Source: Microbacterium sp. SORGH_AS_1204
GTDB taxonomy: Bacteria; Actinomycetota; Actinomycetes; Actinomycetales; Microbacteriaceae
Reading direction: 5' to 3'
NCBI RefSeq assembly: GCF_030818935.1
Contig: NZ_JAUTBD010000001.1
Coordinates: forward strand, 2,542,001-2,606,000
DNA: 64,000 bases
Numbering within the stretch: position 1 is the first letter of the stretch; each line of letters opens with the position of its first letter. Position numbers and translations under genes: made by a program. The notes beneath the pieces are model-generated. The model had not been told where the DNA came from. It saw only the letters and a program-made list of their open reading frames with translations, and ran no database searches. Positions 9,460 to 17,749 of the stretch are shown here, in pieces.

Positions 9460-10139
9460 TTCTTCTCTCCCGTCGCGGCCGTGATGCCGCGCTCCGTGGC
9501 GTAGTCCGACAGCAGGTCGCGCAGCAGCCGCCGGCCGCGGTGCAGACGGCTCATGACCGTGCCGATCGGGGTTTTCATGATGTCGGCGATCTCCTGGTAG
9601 GCGAAGCCCTCGACGTCGGCGAGGTACACCGCCATCCGGAAATCTTCGGGGATCGACTGCAGCGCGTCTTTGACGACGGATGCCGGCATGTGGTCGATCG
9701 CTTCGGCCTCGGCCGAACGCGCGTTGCTCGCGGTGGTCGACTCGGCCCCGCCGAGTTGCCAGTCCTCGAGATCGTCGATGGCGCTCTGATAGGGCTCGCG
9801 TTGCTTCTTGCGATAGGTGTTGATGTACGTGTTCGTCAGGATGCGGTAGAGCCACGCCTTCAGGTTGGTCCCCTGCGTGAACGTCGCCCATGAGCCGAAG
9901 GCCTTCACGAAGGTCTCCTGCACGAGGTCGGCCGCATCAGCGGGATTGCGCGTCATGCGCATCGCCGCGGCGTAGAGCTGGTCCATGAAGGGCAGAGCCT
10001 GCTCTTCGAACTGTGCGCGCGGCTCCGCCTTCGAGCCCGCTTCTGCGGTGTCGTCCATCGCGCGCCAGTCTACGTCGGGCATGTCAGCAGCCGGCAGGGG
10101 TGTCGCCTGCGGGCGTCGGCGCTCGAGAAGTGCGGTCAC
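9456..10139 (-). CDS. sigH: ECF sigma factor SigH/SigR, thiol-oxidative and heat stress
   Basis: 227 aa. Region 2 (about residues 47-115) includes the -10 recognition segment [17 protein letters not shown] and the melting segment [20 protein letters not shown]. Region 4 (about 158-212) has the -35-reading helix-turn-helix [19 protein letters not shown]. The [15 protein letters not shown] block is typical of the SigH/SigR subgroup. The first 45 residues are a poorly conserved extension. The GTG at 10139 follows GAAAGGGG. An exact SigR-type promoter lies just upstream, so the gene probably autoregulates. RsrA, encoded by the next overlapping gene, holds it inactive until disulfide stress. Confidence 0.95.
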   Translation of the reverse strand: MTALLERRRPQATPLPAADMPDVDWRAMDDTAEAGSKAEPRAQFEEQALPFMDQLYAAAMRMTRNPADAADLVQETFVKAFGSWATFTQGTNLKAWLYRILTNTYINTYRKKQREPYQSAIDDLEDWQLGGAESTTASNARSAEAEAIDHMPASVVKDALQSIPEDFRMAVYLADVEGFAYQEIADIMKTPIGTVMSRLHRGRRLLRDLLSDYATERGITAATGEKK

Positions 10140-10156
10140 GTGTCGTCCCCTTTCAG

Positions 10157-10162
10157 TAGGCT
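10157..10162 (+). promoter_or_regulatory. -10 element for aroA
   Basis: TAGGCT on the plus strand, 8 nt before the aroA ATG at 10171, in near-leaderless geometry. It sits between the divergent sigH and aroA starts, which are only 31 bp apart. Confidence 0.45.
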
Positions 10163-10165
10163 AGG

Positions 10166-10192
10166 AACCGATGACTCCGCTCGGGTATTCCC
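10166..10192 (-). promoter_or_regulatory. SigH/SigR-type promoter of sigH (autoregulation)
   Basis: The minus strand reads GGGAAT (10192-10187), an 18-nt spacer, then GTT (10168-10166). This is an exact match to the known SigR/SigH consensus GGGAAT-N18-GTT. The predicted start site is near 10157-10160, giving a leader of about 20 nt that includes the GAAAGGGG ribosome-binding site. The -35 half lies inside the first 22 nt of aroA. Confidence 0.88.
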
Positions 10193-11511
10193 CTTCCGCC
10201 GCCACCCCCCGCGGCGCGTGGGTCGCGCCCCTCGCCGCCGGTCCCGTGGATGCCACGGTCACCGTGCCGGGCTCCAAGTCGCTCACCAACCGCGAACTGG
10301 TGCTCGCCGCGATCGCCGATGGCCCGGGCACGCTGCACGCCCCGCTGCACTCCGACGATTCGGCCCGCATGATCGATTCGCTGCGCGCGCTGGGTGTCGG
10401 CATCGAAGAGATCGAGACGGATTCGCCCTTCGGGCCCGACCTGTCGGTGACGCCCCCGGAGTCGTTCGTCGGCGGCACGACCGTCGATTGCGGCCAGGCC
10501 GGCACCGTCATGCGCTTCGTCGCGCCGCTCGCGGGCTTCGCCCGGGGCGACGTGCACGTCACCGCGCACGAGAGCGCTCTGCATCGCCCCATGGGCGCGA
10601 TGATCCGCGCCCTGCGCGACGTGGGCGTCGACATCGACGACGGCGGTCACTGGTCGCTGCCGTTCTCGGTGCGCGGACACGGTCACGTGCGCGGCGGCGA
10701 GGTCGACATCGACGCCAGCCAGTCCAGTCAGTTCGTCTCGGGCCTGCTGCTGGCGGCTCCCCGGTTCGACGTCGGGCTGCGGCTGCGTCACGTGGGCTCC
10801 CGTCTGCCGAGCGTGCCGCACATCGACATGACCGTCGAGGCGCTCGCGCACCGCGCGGTGCACGTCGAGCGTCCGGCCCCCGGAGAATGGATCGTCCCCG
10901 CGGGTCCCGTGCGCGCCAAAGACGTGGCGATCGAGCCCGACCTCTCCAACGCCTCCCCGTTCCTGGCGGCGGCGATGGTCACGGGCGGCTCGGTCACGGT
11001 CACCGGCTGGCCGCTGCACAGCACCCAGCCCGGGGCGTTGCTCGTCGACATCCTCGCCGAGATGGGCGCGCGGGTGAGCCGCCGCGGCGGTGCGCTGACC
11101 GTCGCCGCCGGCGATGACGGCATCCTGGGTGTCGAACTCGACCTGTCCGCCGCGGGCGAGCTCGCCCCCACGCTCTTCGGTCTGGCCGCCTTCGCCGACG
11201 GGCCGACGACGCTGCACGGCATCGGGCACATCCGCGGGCACGAGACCGACCGCATCGCCGCCCTCGTGGGCAACCTCCGCTCGCTCGGCGGCGAGGCGCA
11301 CGAGCTCGACGACGGCATCCGCATCGTGCCCCGCGCACTGCGCGGCGGCGAGTGGAAGGCGCATCACGACCACCGTCTGGCGACGACGGGAGCCCTCATC
11401 GGGCTGCGCGTGCCCGGCGTCGAGATCGACGACATCGGCACGACGGCCAAGACCCTTCCGCAGTTCGCCGCGCTGTGGCACGCCATGCTGGGCACGGATG
11501 CCGCGGTCTGA
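10171..11511 (+). CDS. aroA: 3-phosphoshikimate 1-carboxyvinyltransferase (EPSP synthase)
   Basis: 446 aa, normal for the family. It transfers enolpyruvate from PEP to shikimate-3-phosphate, the sixth step of chorismate synthesis in the cytoplasm. Visible signatures are the substrate-binding GSKSLTNRELVLAA near residue 29, DCGQAGTVMRFVAPLAG (about 107-123), DIDASQSSQFVSGLLLAAP, EPDLSNASPFLAAAMV, and RGHETDRIAALVGNLRSLGG near 354. The start is the ATG at 10171. The gene is divergent from sigH and is followed after 20 bp by rsgA in the same direction. aroA next to sigH-rsrA is also the arrangement in Mycobacterium. Confidence 0.97.
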   Translation: MTPLGYSPSAATPRGAWVAPLAAGPVDATVTVPGSKSLTNRELVLAAIADGPGTLHAPLHSDDSARMIDSLRALGVGIEEIETDSPFGPDLSVTPPESFVGGTTVDCGQAGTVMRFVAPLAGFARGDVHVTAHESALHRPMGAMIRALRDVGVDIDDGGHWSLPFSVRGHGHVRGGEVDIDASQSSQFVSGLLLAAPRFDVGLRLRHVGSRLPSVPHIDMTVEALAHRAVHVERPAPGEWIVPAGPVRAKDVAIEPDLSNASPFLAAAMVTGGSVTVTGWPLHSTQPGALLVDILAEMGARVSRRGGALTVAAGDDGILGVELDLSAAGELAPTLFGLAAFADGPTTLHGIGHIRGHETDRIAALVGNLRSLGGEAHELDDGIRIVPRALRGGEWKAHHDHRLATTGALIGLRVPGVEIDDIGTTAKTLPQFAALWHAMLGTDAAV

Positions 11512-11531
11512 CCCATGAGCGGCACAGGCGC

Positions 11532-12593
11532 GTGAGCTGGCTCGCCGACGACGAAGACGACGACGATCTCGCCTACGACGAGTCGTCCATCCGGTCGCGT
11601 CCGAATCCCAAAGCCAACCGCCCGCGCACGAAGCGGCGACCGGCTCACGCCGACGCCCGGGTGGCGCGCGTGCTGGGGGTCGACCGCGGGCGCTACACCG
11701 TTCTCGTCGACGAGGACGCACCCGACGAGCGCCGGGTGCTCGCGACGCGTGCCCGCGAGCTGCGCAAGCAGCCCATCGTCAACGGCGACCGCGCGCGCGT
11801 GGTCGGTGACCTGTCGGGCGACGAAGGGACCCTCGGCCGCATCGTCGGGATCGAGGAGCGCACGTCGCTGCTGCGCCGCAGCGCCGACGACACCGATCAG
11901 GTGGAGCGCGTGATCGTCGCCAACGCCGACCAGATGCTGATCGTCGTCGCGGCGGCCGACCCCGAGCCCCGCGAGCGGCTCGTCGACCGTTATCTCGTCG
12001 CGGCCCTCGATGCCGGCATCCGCCCGCTCCTGGTGGTCACGAAGACCGACCTGGCCGACCCGACCGAGTTCCTGTCGCACTTCGCGGGCATCGATCTGCG
12101 CGTCTTCACCAGCGCGCAGGACGCCATGCCGCTCGACGAGATCGGGGAGGCCATCGCCGGCCACTCGACGGTGTTCGTCGGGCACTCGGGTGTCGGCAAG
12201 TCCACGCTCGTGAACGCCCTGACGGGCTCGGAGCGCGCGATCGGCCACGTCAACGTCGTCACCGGACGCGGACGACACACCTCGTCGTCGGCGGTCTCGC
12301 TGCGTTACCGCGGACCCGCCGGCTCGGGCTGGGTCATCGACACCCCAGGTGTGCGGTCGTTCGGCCTGGGGCACGTCGACCCGGCGCACGTGCTCGGGGC
12401 GTTCACCGATCTCGCTGAAGTCGCCGAGGACTGCCCACGCGGCTGCACGCACCTGCCCGACGCGCCGGACTGCGCGATCGCCGAGGCGGTGGCATCCGGG
12501 CGCCTCGGGCCGGGCGCCGAGGCGCGTCTGGATTCGCTGCATCGACTGCTGACCACGTTCCAGGCGATCGAGCGTTCTAGGCTGGAGGGGTGA
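11532..12593 (+). CDS. rsgA: Ribosome small-subunit-dependent GTPase RsgA (YjeQ)
   Basis: 353 aa, a circularly permuted GTPase that helps late 30S subunit maturation. The order is an acidic N-terminal tail, an OB fold (about 40-110), G4 TKTD (170-173), G1 GHSGVGKS (217-224), G3 DTPG (270-273), then the zinc knuckle C301, C305, H307, C314. The start is the GTG at 11532, giving MSWLADDEDDDD. Longer frames run into aroA. A six-codon ORF (11515-11535) ends in a TGA that overlaps this GTG and may couple its translation to aroA. The stop overlaps the bcp GTG by 4 nt. Confidence 0.96.
   Translation: MSWLADDEDDDDLAYDESSIRSRPNPKANRPRTKRRPAHADARVARVLGVDRGRYTVLVDEDAPDERRVLATRARELRKQPIVNGDRARVVGDLSGDEGTLGRIVGIEERTSLLRRSADDTDQVERVIVANADQMLIVVAAADPEPRERLVDRYLVAALDAGIRPLLVVTKTDLADPTEFLSHFAGIDLRVFTSAQDAMPLDEIGEAIAGHSTVFVGHSGVGKSTLVNALTGSERAIGHVNVVTGRGRHTSSSAVSLRYRGPAGSGWVIDTPGVRSFGLGHVDPAHVLGAFTDLAEVAEDCPRGCTHLPDAPDCAIAEAVASGRLGPGAEARLDSLHRLLTTFQAIERSRLEG
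12578..12583 (+). promoter_or_regulatory. Internal -10 element for bcp
   Basis: TAGGCT, 6 nt before the bcp GTG at 12590, inside the end of rsgA. It would allow bcp to be transcribed separately as a leaderless mRNA. Confidence 0.45.
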
Positions 12594-13063
12594 CGAATCT
12601 CGAACCCGGCACCGCCGCGCCCGACTTCACCCTGCTCGACCAGGACGAGCACCCCGTTTCACTCGGCGACTTCCGTGGTCGCCGCGTGATCCTGTACTTC
12701 TACCCGGCCGCGCAGACACCCGGATGCACGACTCAGGCGTGCGATTTCCGCGACAGTCTCGCCTCGCTGCAGGGCGCCGGGTACACGGTGCTGGGCATCT
12801 CGCGCGACACCCCCGAGAAGCTCCGGGCGTTCCGCGACAGCGACGGGCTCACGTTCCCGCTGCTGAGCGACCCCGACCACGCCGTGCACGAGGCGTACGG
12901 CGCCTGGGGCGAGAAGCAGAATTACGGCAAGACCGTGACCGGTGTGCTGCGCTCCACCTTCGTCCTCGACGAGGACGGCAAGATCGTCGAGGCGCTCTAC
13001 AACGTCAAGGCCACCGGCCACGTCGCGCGCCTGCGCAAGACGCTCGGTCTCGCCGCCGCCTGA
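12590..13063 (+). CDS. bcp: Thioredoxin-dependent thiol peroxidase (BCP/PrxQ)
   Basis: 157-aa atypical two-cysteine peroxiredoxin. The active-site block FYPAAQTPGCTTQACDFRDS holds the peroxidatic C46 and the resolving C51 (five residues apart, as in PrxQ), with the supporting T43 and P44. It reduces hydrogen peroxide and organic peroxides using thioredoxin. The GTG start overlaps the rsgA stop by 4 nt. A TAGGCT box upstream suggests an extra promoter, and a terminator follows at once. Proximity to the thiol-stress regulator sigH-rsrA fits a redox role, but no SigH box is seen directly in front of it. Confidence 0.96.
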   Translation: MTNLEPGTAAPDFTLLDQDEHPVSLGDFRGRRVILYFYPAAQTPGCTTQACDFRDSLASLQGAGYTVLGISRDTPEKLRAFRDSDGLTFPLLSDPDHAVHEAYGAWGEKQNYGKTVTGVLRSTFVLDEDGKIVEALYNVKATGHVARLRKTLGLAAA

Positions 13064-13074
13064 CCCTCCCTTTC

Positions 13075-13114
13075 ACGAACCCCGCCCTCCGCTTCCGCGG
13101 TCGGCGGGGTTCGT
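13075..13114 (+). terminator. Intrinsic terminator after bcp
   Basis: Perfect 12-bp inverted repeat (13075-13086 with 13103-13114), GC-rich with a 16-nt loop, 11 bp after the bcp stop. It sits between convergent genes and may serve both. Confidence 0.8.
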
Positions 13115-13154
13115 CGTTCGCCGGGTGGACCGGGGCGGGATACGCGGGGAAGCG

Positions 13155-13535
13155 TCAGTCGTCGTCGCTGCGTCGCGGCGCGGCCCGGCGTACGGCCCCC
13201 ACCAGCAGCACGAGCCCGACGACGGCGGGCGCGGCGATGAGCGCGGCGGCGCCGCGGGCGGCCCACTCCCCCGTGATCGCGCCGATGGCGACCGAGAGGA
13301 TCAGCAGCTGGGTCACGATGCCGCCCGAGCGGCCCGCCGATACATCGCGCGCCGTCGCCACGCCGAACGCGCCGACGATCGCCGCCCCGGTGACGGTCAG
13401 CACGATGAGTGCGATCGAACTCACCACCGAGTCGGTGTCACCGCCGATGAGCGCGACGACCTGCCACCCGGCGAGGGCCAGGATGCCGAGAGCCTGAAGG
13501 CCCAGAAGCACGGCGGCCGCGAAACGGATCGGCAT
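13155..13535 (-). CDS. Small integral membrane protein, unknown function
   Basis: 126 aa. There are four hydrophobic segments (about residues 5-28, 38-60, 71-87 and 92-115) and a charged tail RRAAPRRSDDD. The start is the ATG at 13535, supported by GGAGGG eight nt upstream; the frame stays open further back but without a ribosome site. Similar short four-helix proteins without assigned function are common in Microbacteriaceae. The gene is convergent with bcp and divergent from whiB1. I recognise no domain. Confidence 0.75.
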   Translation of the reverse strand: MPIRFAAAVLLGLQALGILALAGWQVVALIGGDTDSVVSSIALIVLTVTGAAIVGAFGVATARDVSAGRSGGIVTQLLILSVAIGAITGEWAARGAAALIAAPAVVGLVLLVGAVRRAAPRRSDDD

Positions 13536-13684
13536 CCGAAACCCTCCGAAAGGCGCACCGGCGCCGTCATGATCCGGAAACCTGCCGGTTACCTCTTGAT
13601 CAGGGGGAACCGCTATGGGAGCATGGAACAAGCCGTGTGCTCCCACAGCGAAGTGGGGCGAGCAATCGCTCGCGTTCCCACCAG

Positions 13685-13709
13685 GGTACCGGACCCGATA
13701 GCCGGTGCC
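13685..13709. promoter_or_regulatory. Imperfect palindrome upstream of whiB1
   Basis: GGTACCGG (13685-13692) and CCGGTGCC (13702-13709) form an inverted repeat with one mismatch, about 36 bp before the whiB1 start. Its position suits an operator or a 5' leader hairpin. The regulator is unknown. Confidence 0.3.
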
Positions 13710-13744
13710 GAATCGACCAACATTTCTGTAACAAGGAGCACCCT

Positions 13745-13993
13745 ATGGATTGGCGCGACAAAGCAGCCTGCCTGACCGTCGACCCCGAGCTGTTCTTCCC
13801 CGTCGGCAACACCGGCCCCGCGGTTGACCAGATCGAGAAGGCCAAGTCGGTCTGCGCACGCTGCACCGTCACCGAGATCTGCCTGCAGTACGCCCTCGAG
13901 TCCGGTCAGGATTCGGGCGTGTGGGGCGGCCTGAGCGAAGACGAGCGTCGCGCGCTGAAGCGTCGCGCCGCTCGCGCGCGCCGCGCCTCCTGA
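13745..13993 (+). CDS. whiB1: WhiB1-type iron-sulfur transcriptional regulator
   Basis: 82 aa, close to Mycobacterium WhiB1 throughout (MDWRDKAACLTVDPELFFPV; then GQDSGVWGGLSEDERRALKRR). Four cysteines that bind a [4Fe-4S] cluster are at 9, 37, 40 and 46. The GVWGG turn and the basic C-terminal tail contact sigma factor region 4 and DNA. WhiB1 is a nitric-oxide-sensitive, generally essential regulator in mycobacteria. The ATG at 13745 follows AAGGAG with good spacing. The order whiB1 then pdtaS (opposite strand) matches Rv3219-Rv3220c. A very strong terminator follows. Confidence 0.95.
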   Translation: MDWRDKAACLTVDPELFFPVGNTGPAVDQIEKAKSVCARCTVTEICLQYALESGQDSGVWGGLSEDERRALKRRAARARRAS

Positions 13994-14006
13994 CGACACG
14001 CATCCA

Positions 14007-14041
14007 CGAAGACGCCCGCCCCCTTGGGGCGGGCGTCTTCG
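14007..14041 (+). terminator. Intrinsic terminator of whiB1
   Basis: Perfect 16-bp inverted repeat (14007-14022 with 14026-14041), 3-nt loop, followed by CGTTTC, 13 bp after the whiB1 stop. Confidence 0.92.
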
Positions 14042-14463
14042 CGTTTCGCGGGGGCAGCCACCTCGATGCGCGACCGCTCGCGAATTCGCGCATTCCTGGC
14101 CAGAAGTCACCCACGCCCGCGGGGAACGCGCCCGCTCGCGAGAATGCGATCTATCGACAGGTCACGGCGGAGCCGCGCACATTCCGTCGTCAATACGCGA
14201 TTCCCCCGCACGATGTCCTGCCCCATCTGCGAGGAATGCGCTTATCCGCGAGCGAGGCGGTCGGTCAGATGCCCGATTGCGGAGCGGCGTACGCATCTGT
14301 CGCGCTTCCGCTCGTTCTTCCCGGAGCGGCATCCGCGAACGTCGAGCGACGCCCACTCGCGCGCAGCACAACGCCCTCCCGCAGAACGGGTTCCCCGGTG
14401 CGGGGAAGCGCCGGCGAGGCGCCGCGTCCGTCGGGAGGGAGAGCGGATGCCGTGCGGCGAGCG
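14042..14463. other. Intergenic stretch without a supported gene
   Basis: Between the whiB1 terminator and the end of pdtaS. The open frames here are arginine-rich, lack ribosome sites or run into pdtaS. The only structure I see is a 12-bp palindrome CGCGAATTCGCG at 14079-14090. Related CTCGCGA...GCATTC-like words recur over the next 150 bp, and the sequence is less GC-rich than nearby genes. Confidence 0.6.
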
Positions 14464-15960
14464 TCAGGCGGAGGCGCCGCCGATATAGCGCAACGGAATC
14501 TCGATCGTGACCTCGGTGCCGCTGCCCATGAGCGTGTGCCAGTCGATGGTGCCGCCGAGTTCGCCCTGGATCAGCGTGCGCACGATCTGCGTGCCGAGGC
14601 CCCGGCCGACCTGCCCCTCGGGCAGGCCCACGCCGGTGTCGCGGACGCTGACCTCGAGCATCTCGCCGGTGCGTTCCGCCGCGATCTCGACGTCGCCCTC
14701 CTGGCCGGCGAGGCCGTGCTCGACGGCGTTAGTGACCAACTCGGTCAGTGCGAGCGCGAGGGGCGTGGCGAATTGGCTGGGCAGGGTACCGAACTGACCC
14801 GTCGAGCGCGTGCGGGCGCGGGTGTTGGGAGCCGCTGCCACCTCGGCGACGAGCTTGAGCACGCGGGCGAAGACGTCGTCGAAGTCGACGTTCTGCGCCA
14901 GTCCCTCCGAGAGGGTGTCGTGGACGACGGCGATCGCCGACACACGCCGCATGGCCTGGGTGAGAGCGTCGCGCGCCTCATCGGAGTGCGTGCGGCGCGC
15001 CTGGATGCGAAGGAGGGAAGCCACGGTCTGAAGGTTGTTCTTGACGCGGTGGTGGATCTCTCGAATGGTCGCGTCCTTGGTGATGAGTTCCTGCTCCTGG
15101 TGGCGGATCTCGGTGACGTCACGGCTCAGCACGATCGCGCCGATGCGGGTGCCACGGTCGCGCAACGGGATCGTGCGCAGCGACACCTGCACGCCCCGCG
15201 CCTCCATGTCGGCGCGCCAGGGCGCTCGACCACTGACGACGACAGGGAGCGACTCGTCGACGTCCTGACGCTTGGCGGGCAGGATGCGCGCGGTGACTTC
15301 GGCGAGGGACTCCCCCTCGAGCTCGTCGTCGAAGCCCATGCGGTTGAACGCCGACAGCGCATTGGGGCTCGCGAATGTGGTGATGCCGTCGACGTCGAGC
15401 CGGATGAGGCCGTCGGAGGCGCGGGGAGCGCCACGACGCGGGGCGGTGGGAGCGGCGAGGTCGGGGAACTCGGCGGAGGAGATCATGCCGAACAGGTCGT
15501 CGGCGCAGTCGTTGAACGTGATCTGCTGGCGCGACGGGGTGCGCGTCTCGCCGAGATTGGTGTGGCGGGTGAGCACGCCAACCGTGGTCACCGCGTCACC
15601 CTCGCGCGAGAGCTCGCGCACGATCGGCACCGCGCGCACGCGCGTCGGGGTCTCTTCGAACCAGTCGGGGGATGCCGAGTCGACGATGCGTCCGCTCTGG
15701 AACGCCTCGCGCACCTGCGTGCGCCACTGGGGTCGCACCCGGTCACCGACGATGTCGCGATAGAACAGGGTCGCCGCTCCCCCGGGCCGGGTGTGGGCGA
15801 CGGCGACGAACGAGTCGTCCTGCGTCGGAACCCAGATCACGATGTCGGCGAAGGCCAGGTCGGCGAGCAATTGTCCGTCGCCGGCGAGCCGGTGCAGCCA
15901 CTCGACGTCGGCCTCGCTGGAGCGGCCCTGGGCGTAGACGAGTTCACTGAGTGTCGACAC
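14464..15960 (-). CDS. pdtaS: PdtaS-like cytosolic sensor histidine kinase (HisKA_2/HWE type)
   Basis: 498 aa without membrane segments. Domains are an N-terminal GAF-like sensor (about 1-170), a PAS domain (about 182-285), the HisKA_2 dimerisation box with HHRVKNN (303-309), and the HATPase domain with LALTELVTNAVEHG and DTGVGLPEGQVGRGLG. This is the layout of Mycobacterium PdtaS, which phosphorylates the RNA-binding antiterminator PdtaR. No response regulator lies nearby, so the partner must be elsewhere. Synteny with whiB1 supports orthology. The GTG at 15960 is preceded by TAGGGT at 6 nt, suggesting a leaderless mRNA. Confidence 0.93.
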   Translation of the reverse strand: MSTLSELVYAQGRSSEADVEWLHRLAGDGQLLADLAFADIVIWVPTQDDSFVAVAHTRPGGAATLFYRDIVGDRVRPQWRTQVREAFQSGRIVDSASPDWFEETPTRVRAVPIVRELSREGDAVTTVGVLTRHTNLGETRTPSRQQITFNDCADDLFGMISSAEFPDLAAPTAPRRGAPRASDGLIRLDVDGITTFASPNALSAFNRMGFDDELEGESLAEVTARILPAKRQDVDESLPVVVSGRAPWRADMEARGVQVSLRTIPLRDRGTRIGAIVLSRDVTEIRHQEQELITKDATIREIHHRVKNNLQTVASLLRIQARRTHSDEARDALTQAMRRVSAIAVVHDTLSEGLAQNVDFDDVFARVLKLVAEVAAAPNTRARTRSTGQFGTLPSQFATPLALALTELVTNAVEHGLAGQEGDVEIAAERTGEMLEVSVRDTGVGLPEGQVGRGLGTQIVRTLIQGELGGTIDWHTLMGSGTEVTIEIPLRYIGGASA

Positions 15961-15966
15961 CCCTCC

Positions 15967-15972
15967 ACCCTA
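15967..15972 (-). promoter_or_regulatory. -10 element for pdtaS
   Basis: TAGGGT on the minus strand, 6 nt upstream of the GTG start, in leaderless geometry. Confidence 0.5.
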
Positions 15973-16572
15973 GAGGAGGGGTCGTAGACCACCCGTTCAC
16001 GGGCGGGATACGGGCGGGAGAGATGAGTGCCCGGGTGAACGAGTCGCCGGCACCGCCCACGTCGGAGCGGATACATGCCGCGTGCGGGCCGCAGCGGATA
16101 TCGAGATCGTTCACCCGCTCCGGCCCTCGGCGGGTGAGCCGCCGTCATCCCCCGAACGGGGGACATCGTGACCGCCGGTTCTCCGGATGCTGATTCTGCG
16201 CCTGTTTCTTCGCCGGCCGGTGGGACTCGATCCACCGGGTGCCGGCACGCCTGGGGCACTCCGGAACGGACACGGCACGGGCGACGTCGCCTCTGTACCT
16301 CGGAACGCATCGCACCCGTCGCCCGGCGCCGCCGCTGAGACCACGACGCCCGCCGACACGGGGTATCGCGGCTTGTCGGGCGCCCGGCTAGCACGCAGGA
16401 CGACGAGACCGCATACGCCGAGGACGCACGCCGACCCGCCCGACCGCCGACACCGGGAGGTCACCATCACCCTCGCGCATTCCTTCCACAGGGGCGCCCG
16501 CCGCACCTCCGCGCGGGACGAACCTGCCCTACTGTCGGCGTCACCCCCCGCCCACTCGCCGCATCACATCCA
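15973..16572. other. Intergenic stretch without a supported gene
   Basis: About 600 bp between the pdtaS promoter and the ribosome site of the Rv3235-like gene. Frames are open only because of high GC, with no start plus ribosome site and no recognisable protein. The promoter of the downstream gene must lie here, but I cannot place it. Confidence 0.55.
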
Positions 16573-16583
16573 CGGAGGGAACC

Positions 16584-17027
16584 ATGTCACAGCAGAACGT
16601 TCACACCGCCACGAGCCCGACGCGACGGTCGCTCACCGCAGCCCGATCGGAGGGATATTTCGACCGGCAGAAGACCTCAGCGCACGATCTCCCGTCGGCC
16701 GAGACGTTCACCCTCAACATCGTCCGCGGCGTGCTCGAGGTGCTCGCCGGCGTCCGCGAGGTCGATCAGCTCGCGCGATGGCTTTCGGAAGACGTCTACC
16801 GCACCGTGGTCGTGCGGGCGAACCTCGCGGCTCGCGCGCGCAGCGCCCGCGGCGTGCCGGCGCCGCGAGCGACGCACATCATTCAGAGCGTCCACCTCTC
16901 CTCCCCCGCCGACCATGTCGTCGAGGCCACCGTCACCGCCGCGACCCGCCTCCGTACCCGAGCGGTCGCTCTCCGCCTCGAAGGTCTCGATGGACGCTGG
17001 CGTGTGACCTCGCTCGGCTTGCTGTGA
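16584..17027 (+). CDS. Rv3235-family protein (small conserved actinobacterial protein)
   Basis: 147 aa. The C-terminal two thirds (about 45-147) match the Rv3235-type family: NIVRGVLEVLAGVREVDQLA, RWLSEDVYRTVV, then AVALRLEGLDGRWRVTSLGLL. The fold resembles a small SnoaL/cone-like domain ending in a GRWRVT strand. Function is unknown. Genes of this family usually sit just before secA in Actinobacteria, as here apart from two intervening genes. The N-terminal 40 residues are Ser/Arg-rich and probably disordered. The ATG at 16584 follows GGAGGGAA. Confidence 0.85.
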   Translation: MSQQNVHTATSPTRRSLTAARSEGYFDRQKTSAHDLPSAETFTLNIVRGVLEVLAGVREVDQLARWLSEDVYRTVVVRANLAARARSARGVPAPRATHIIQSVHLSSPADHVVEATVTAATRLRTRAVALRLEGLDGRWRVTSLGLL

Positions 17028-17147
17028 GCGGGCGACGCCGCGATGAGCGCCCGGACCGACCGCGCCCGTGACGAACGGGATCGCACCGGAAACCTCTGCC
17101 CCCAGAGCGCCCACGACGTGCCCCCGAGGCGACGACAATCGCACTGA

Positions 17148-17153
17148 TAACGT
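17148..17153 (+). promoter_or_regulatory. Possible -10 element for small membrane gene
   Basis: TAACGT, 7 nt before the ATG at 17161. It is a weaker match than the TAGGCT boxes elsewhere. Confidence 0.3.
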
Positions 17154-17160
17154 CGGGGCC

Positions 17161-17388
17161 ATGAAGAAGAGACTCGGAGGTGCTGTCGTCGGCATCCTTC
17201 TCGTGGGGATCTTCCTCGCCTGGATGCTTCTCAAGGGTACGAGCGCGGTCCAAGCGTGGATCGATCCGAACCCGGTGCTCGGCTTCGTCGCATGGGGAGT
17301 CGCGTGGCTCTGTGTACTGGGCGGAGCCGCACTGCTTGCCCCATTCGCCTTCCGTCAGGGCTCGACTCCAGCGGACGAGACCCACTAG
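17161..17388 (+). CDS. Small two-helix membrane protein, unknown function
   Basis: 75 aa. It begins MKKRLGGAVVGILLVGIFLA with a basic start and a first membrane helix (about 6-25). A second helix (about 40-62) follows a short loop, and the protein ends in a polar tail. There is no recognisable domain. The ATG at 17161 is chosen because the longer upstream frame has no ribosome site and a -10-like element sits 7 nt before this ATG. There is no partner gene in the same direction on either side. Confidence 0.6.
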   Translation: MKKRLGGAVVGILLVGIFLAWMLLKGTSAVQAWIDPNPVLGFVAWGVAWLCVLGGAALLAPFAFRQGSTPADETH

Positions 17389-17749
17389 GAGCGTTTCCCG
17401 GAGGGGCGGGCCGATGCGGCGATGCTGGAGCGGCGTCGCGTTCTGGATATGGCGGAAGCCCTGAGGAATCTGATCGGCGGGTTCTCGCTCGCATGGTTCG
17501 TCCCGGGAACCTCACCTCACCTGGGCCGCGAGAACGCACCGGGCTGGATCGGGCCGGTGTCTGTCATCCCCCTTCGCGCATGCGCAACGGGCACCGTGGT
17601 CACGGACGCACGTCATCGCCGCGACGCGGCGAGGGAAGAAGCGGAGCAGAAACGAGAGCGGTGATACATCCCTTCGCCGCGACGGGCGCGGACTCCCACG
17701 TGGGGTTCGCGCCCGTCGACGGGTGTGGCCGAAGCCACCGACTCGCCGG
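17389..17749. other. Intergenic stretch without a convincing gene
   Basis: 361 bp between convergent genes. An 80-codon frame (17422-17664, plus) exists but lacks a ribosome site, a known domain and the third-position GC pattern of its neighbours. I do not accept it as a gene. I saw no clear terminator. Confidence 0.5.

Noticed and set aside
14161..14200. Second SigH promoter on the minus strand (GGGAAT with 18-nt spacer)
   Set aside because: The -10 position reads TGT rather than GTT, and no gene follows downstream in the right direction.
14024..14488. 154-codon plus-strand frame after the whiB1 terminator
   Set aside because: It starts inside the terminator, is Arg-rich and runs into pdtaS.
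17422..17664. 80-codon plus-strand frame
   Set aside because: No ribosome site, no domain, atypical codon pattern, and it lies between convergent genes.
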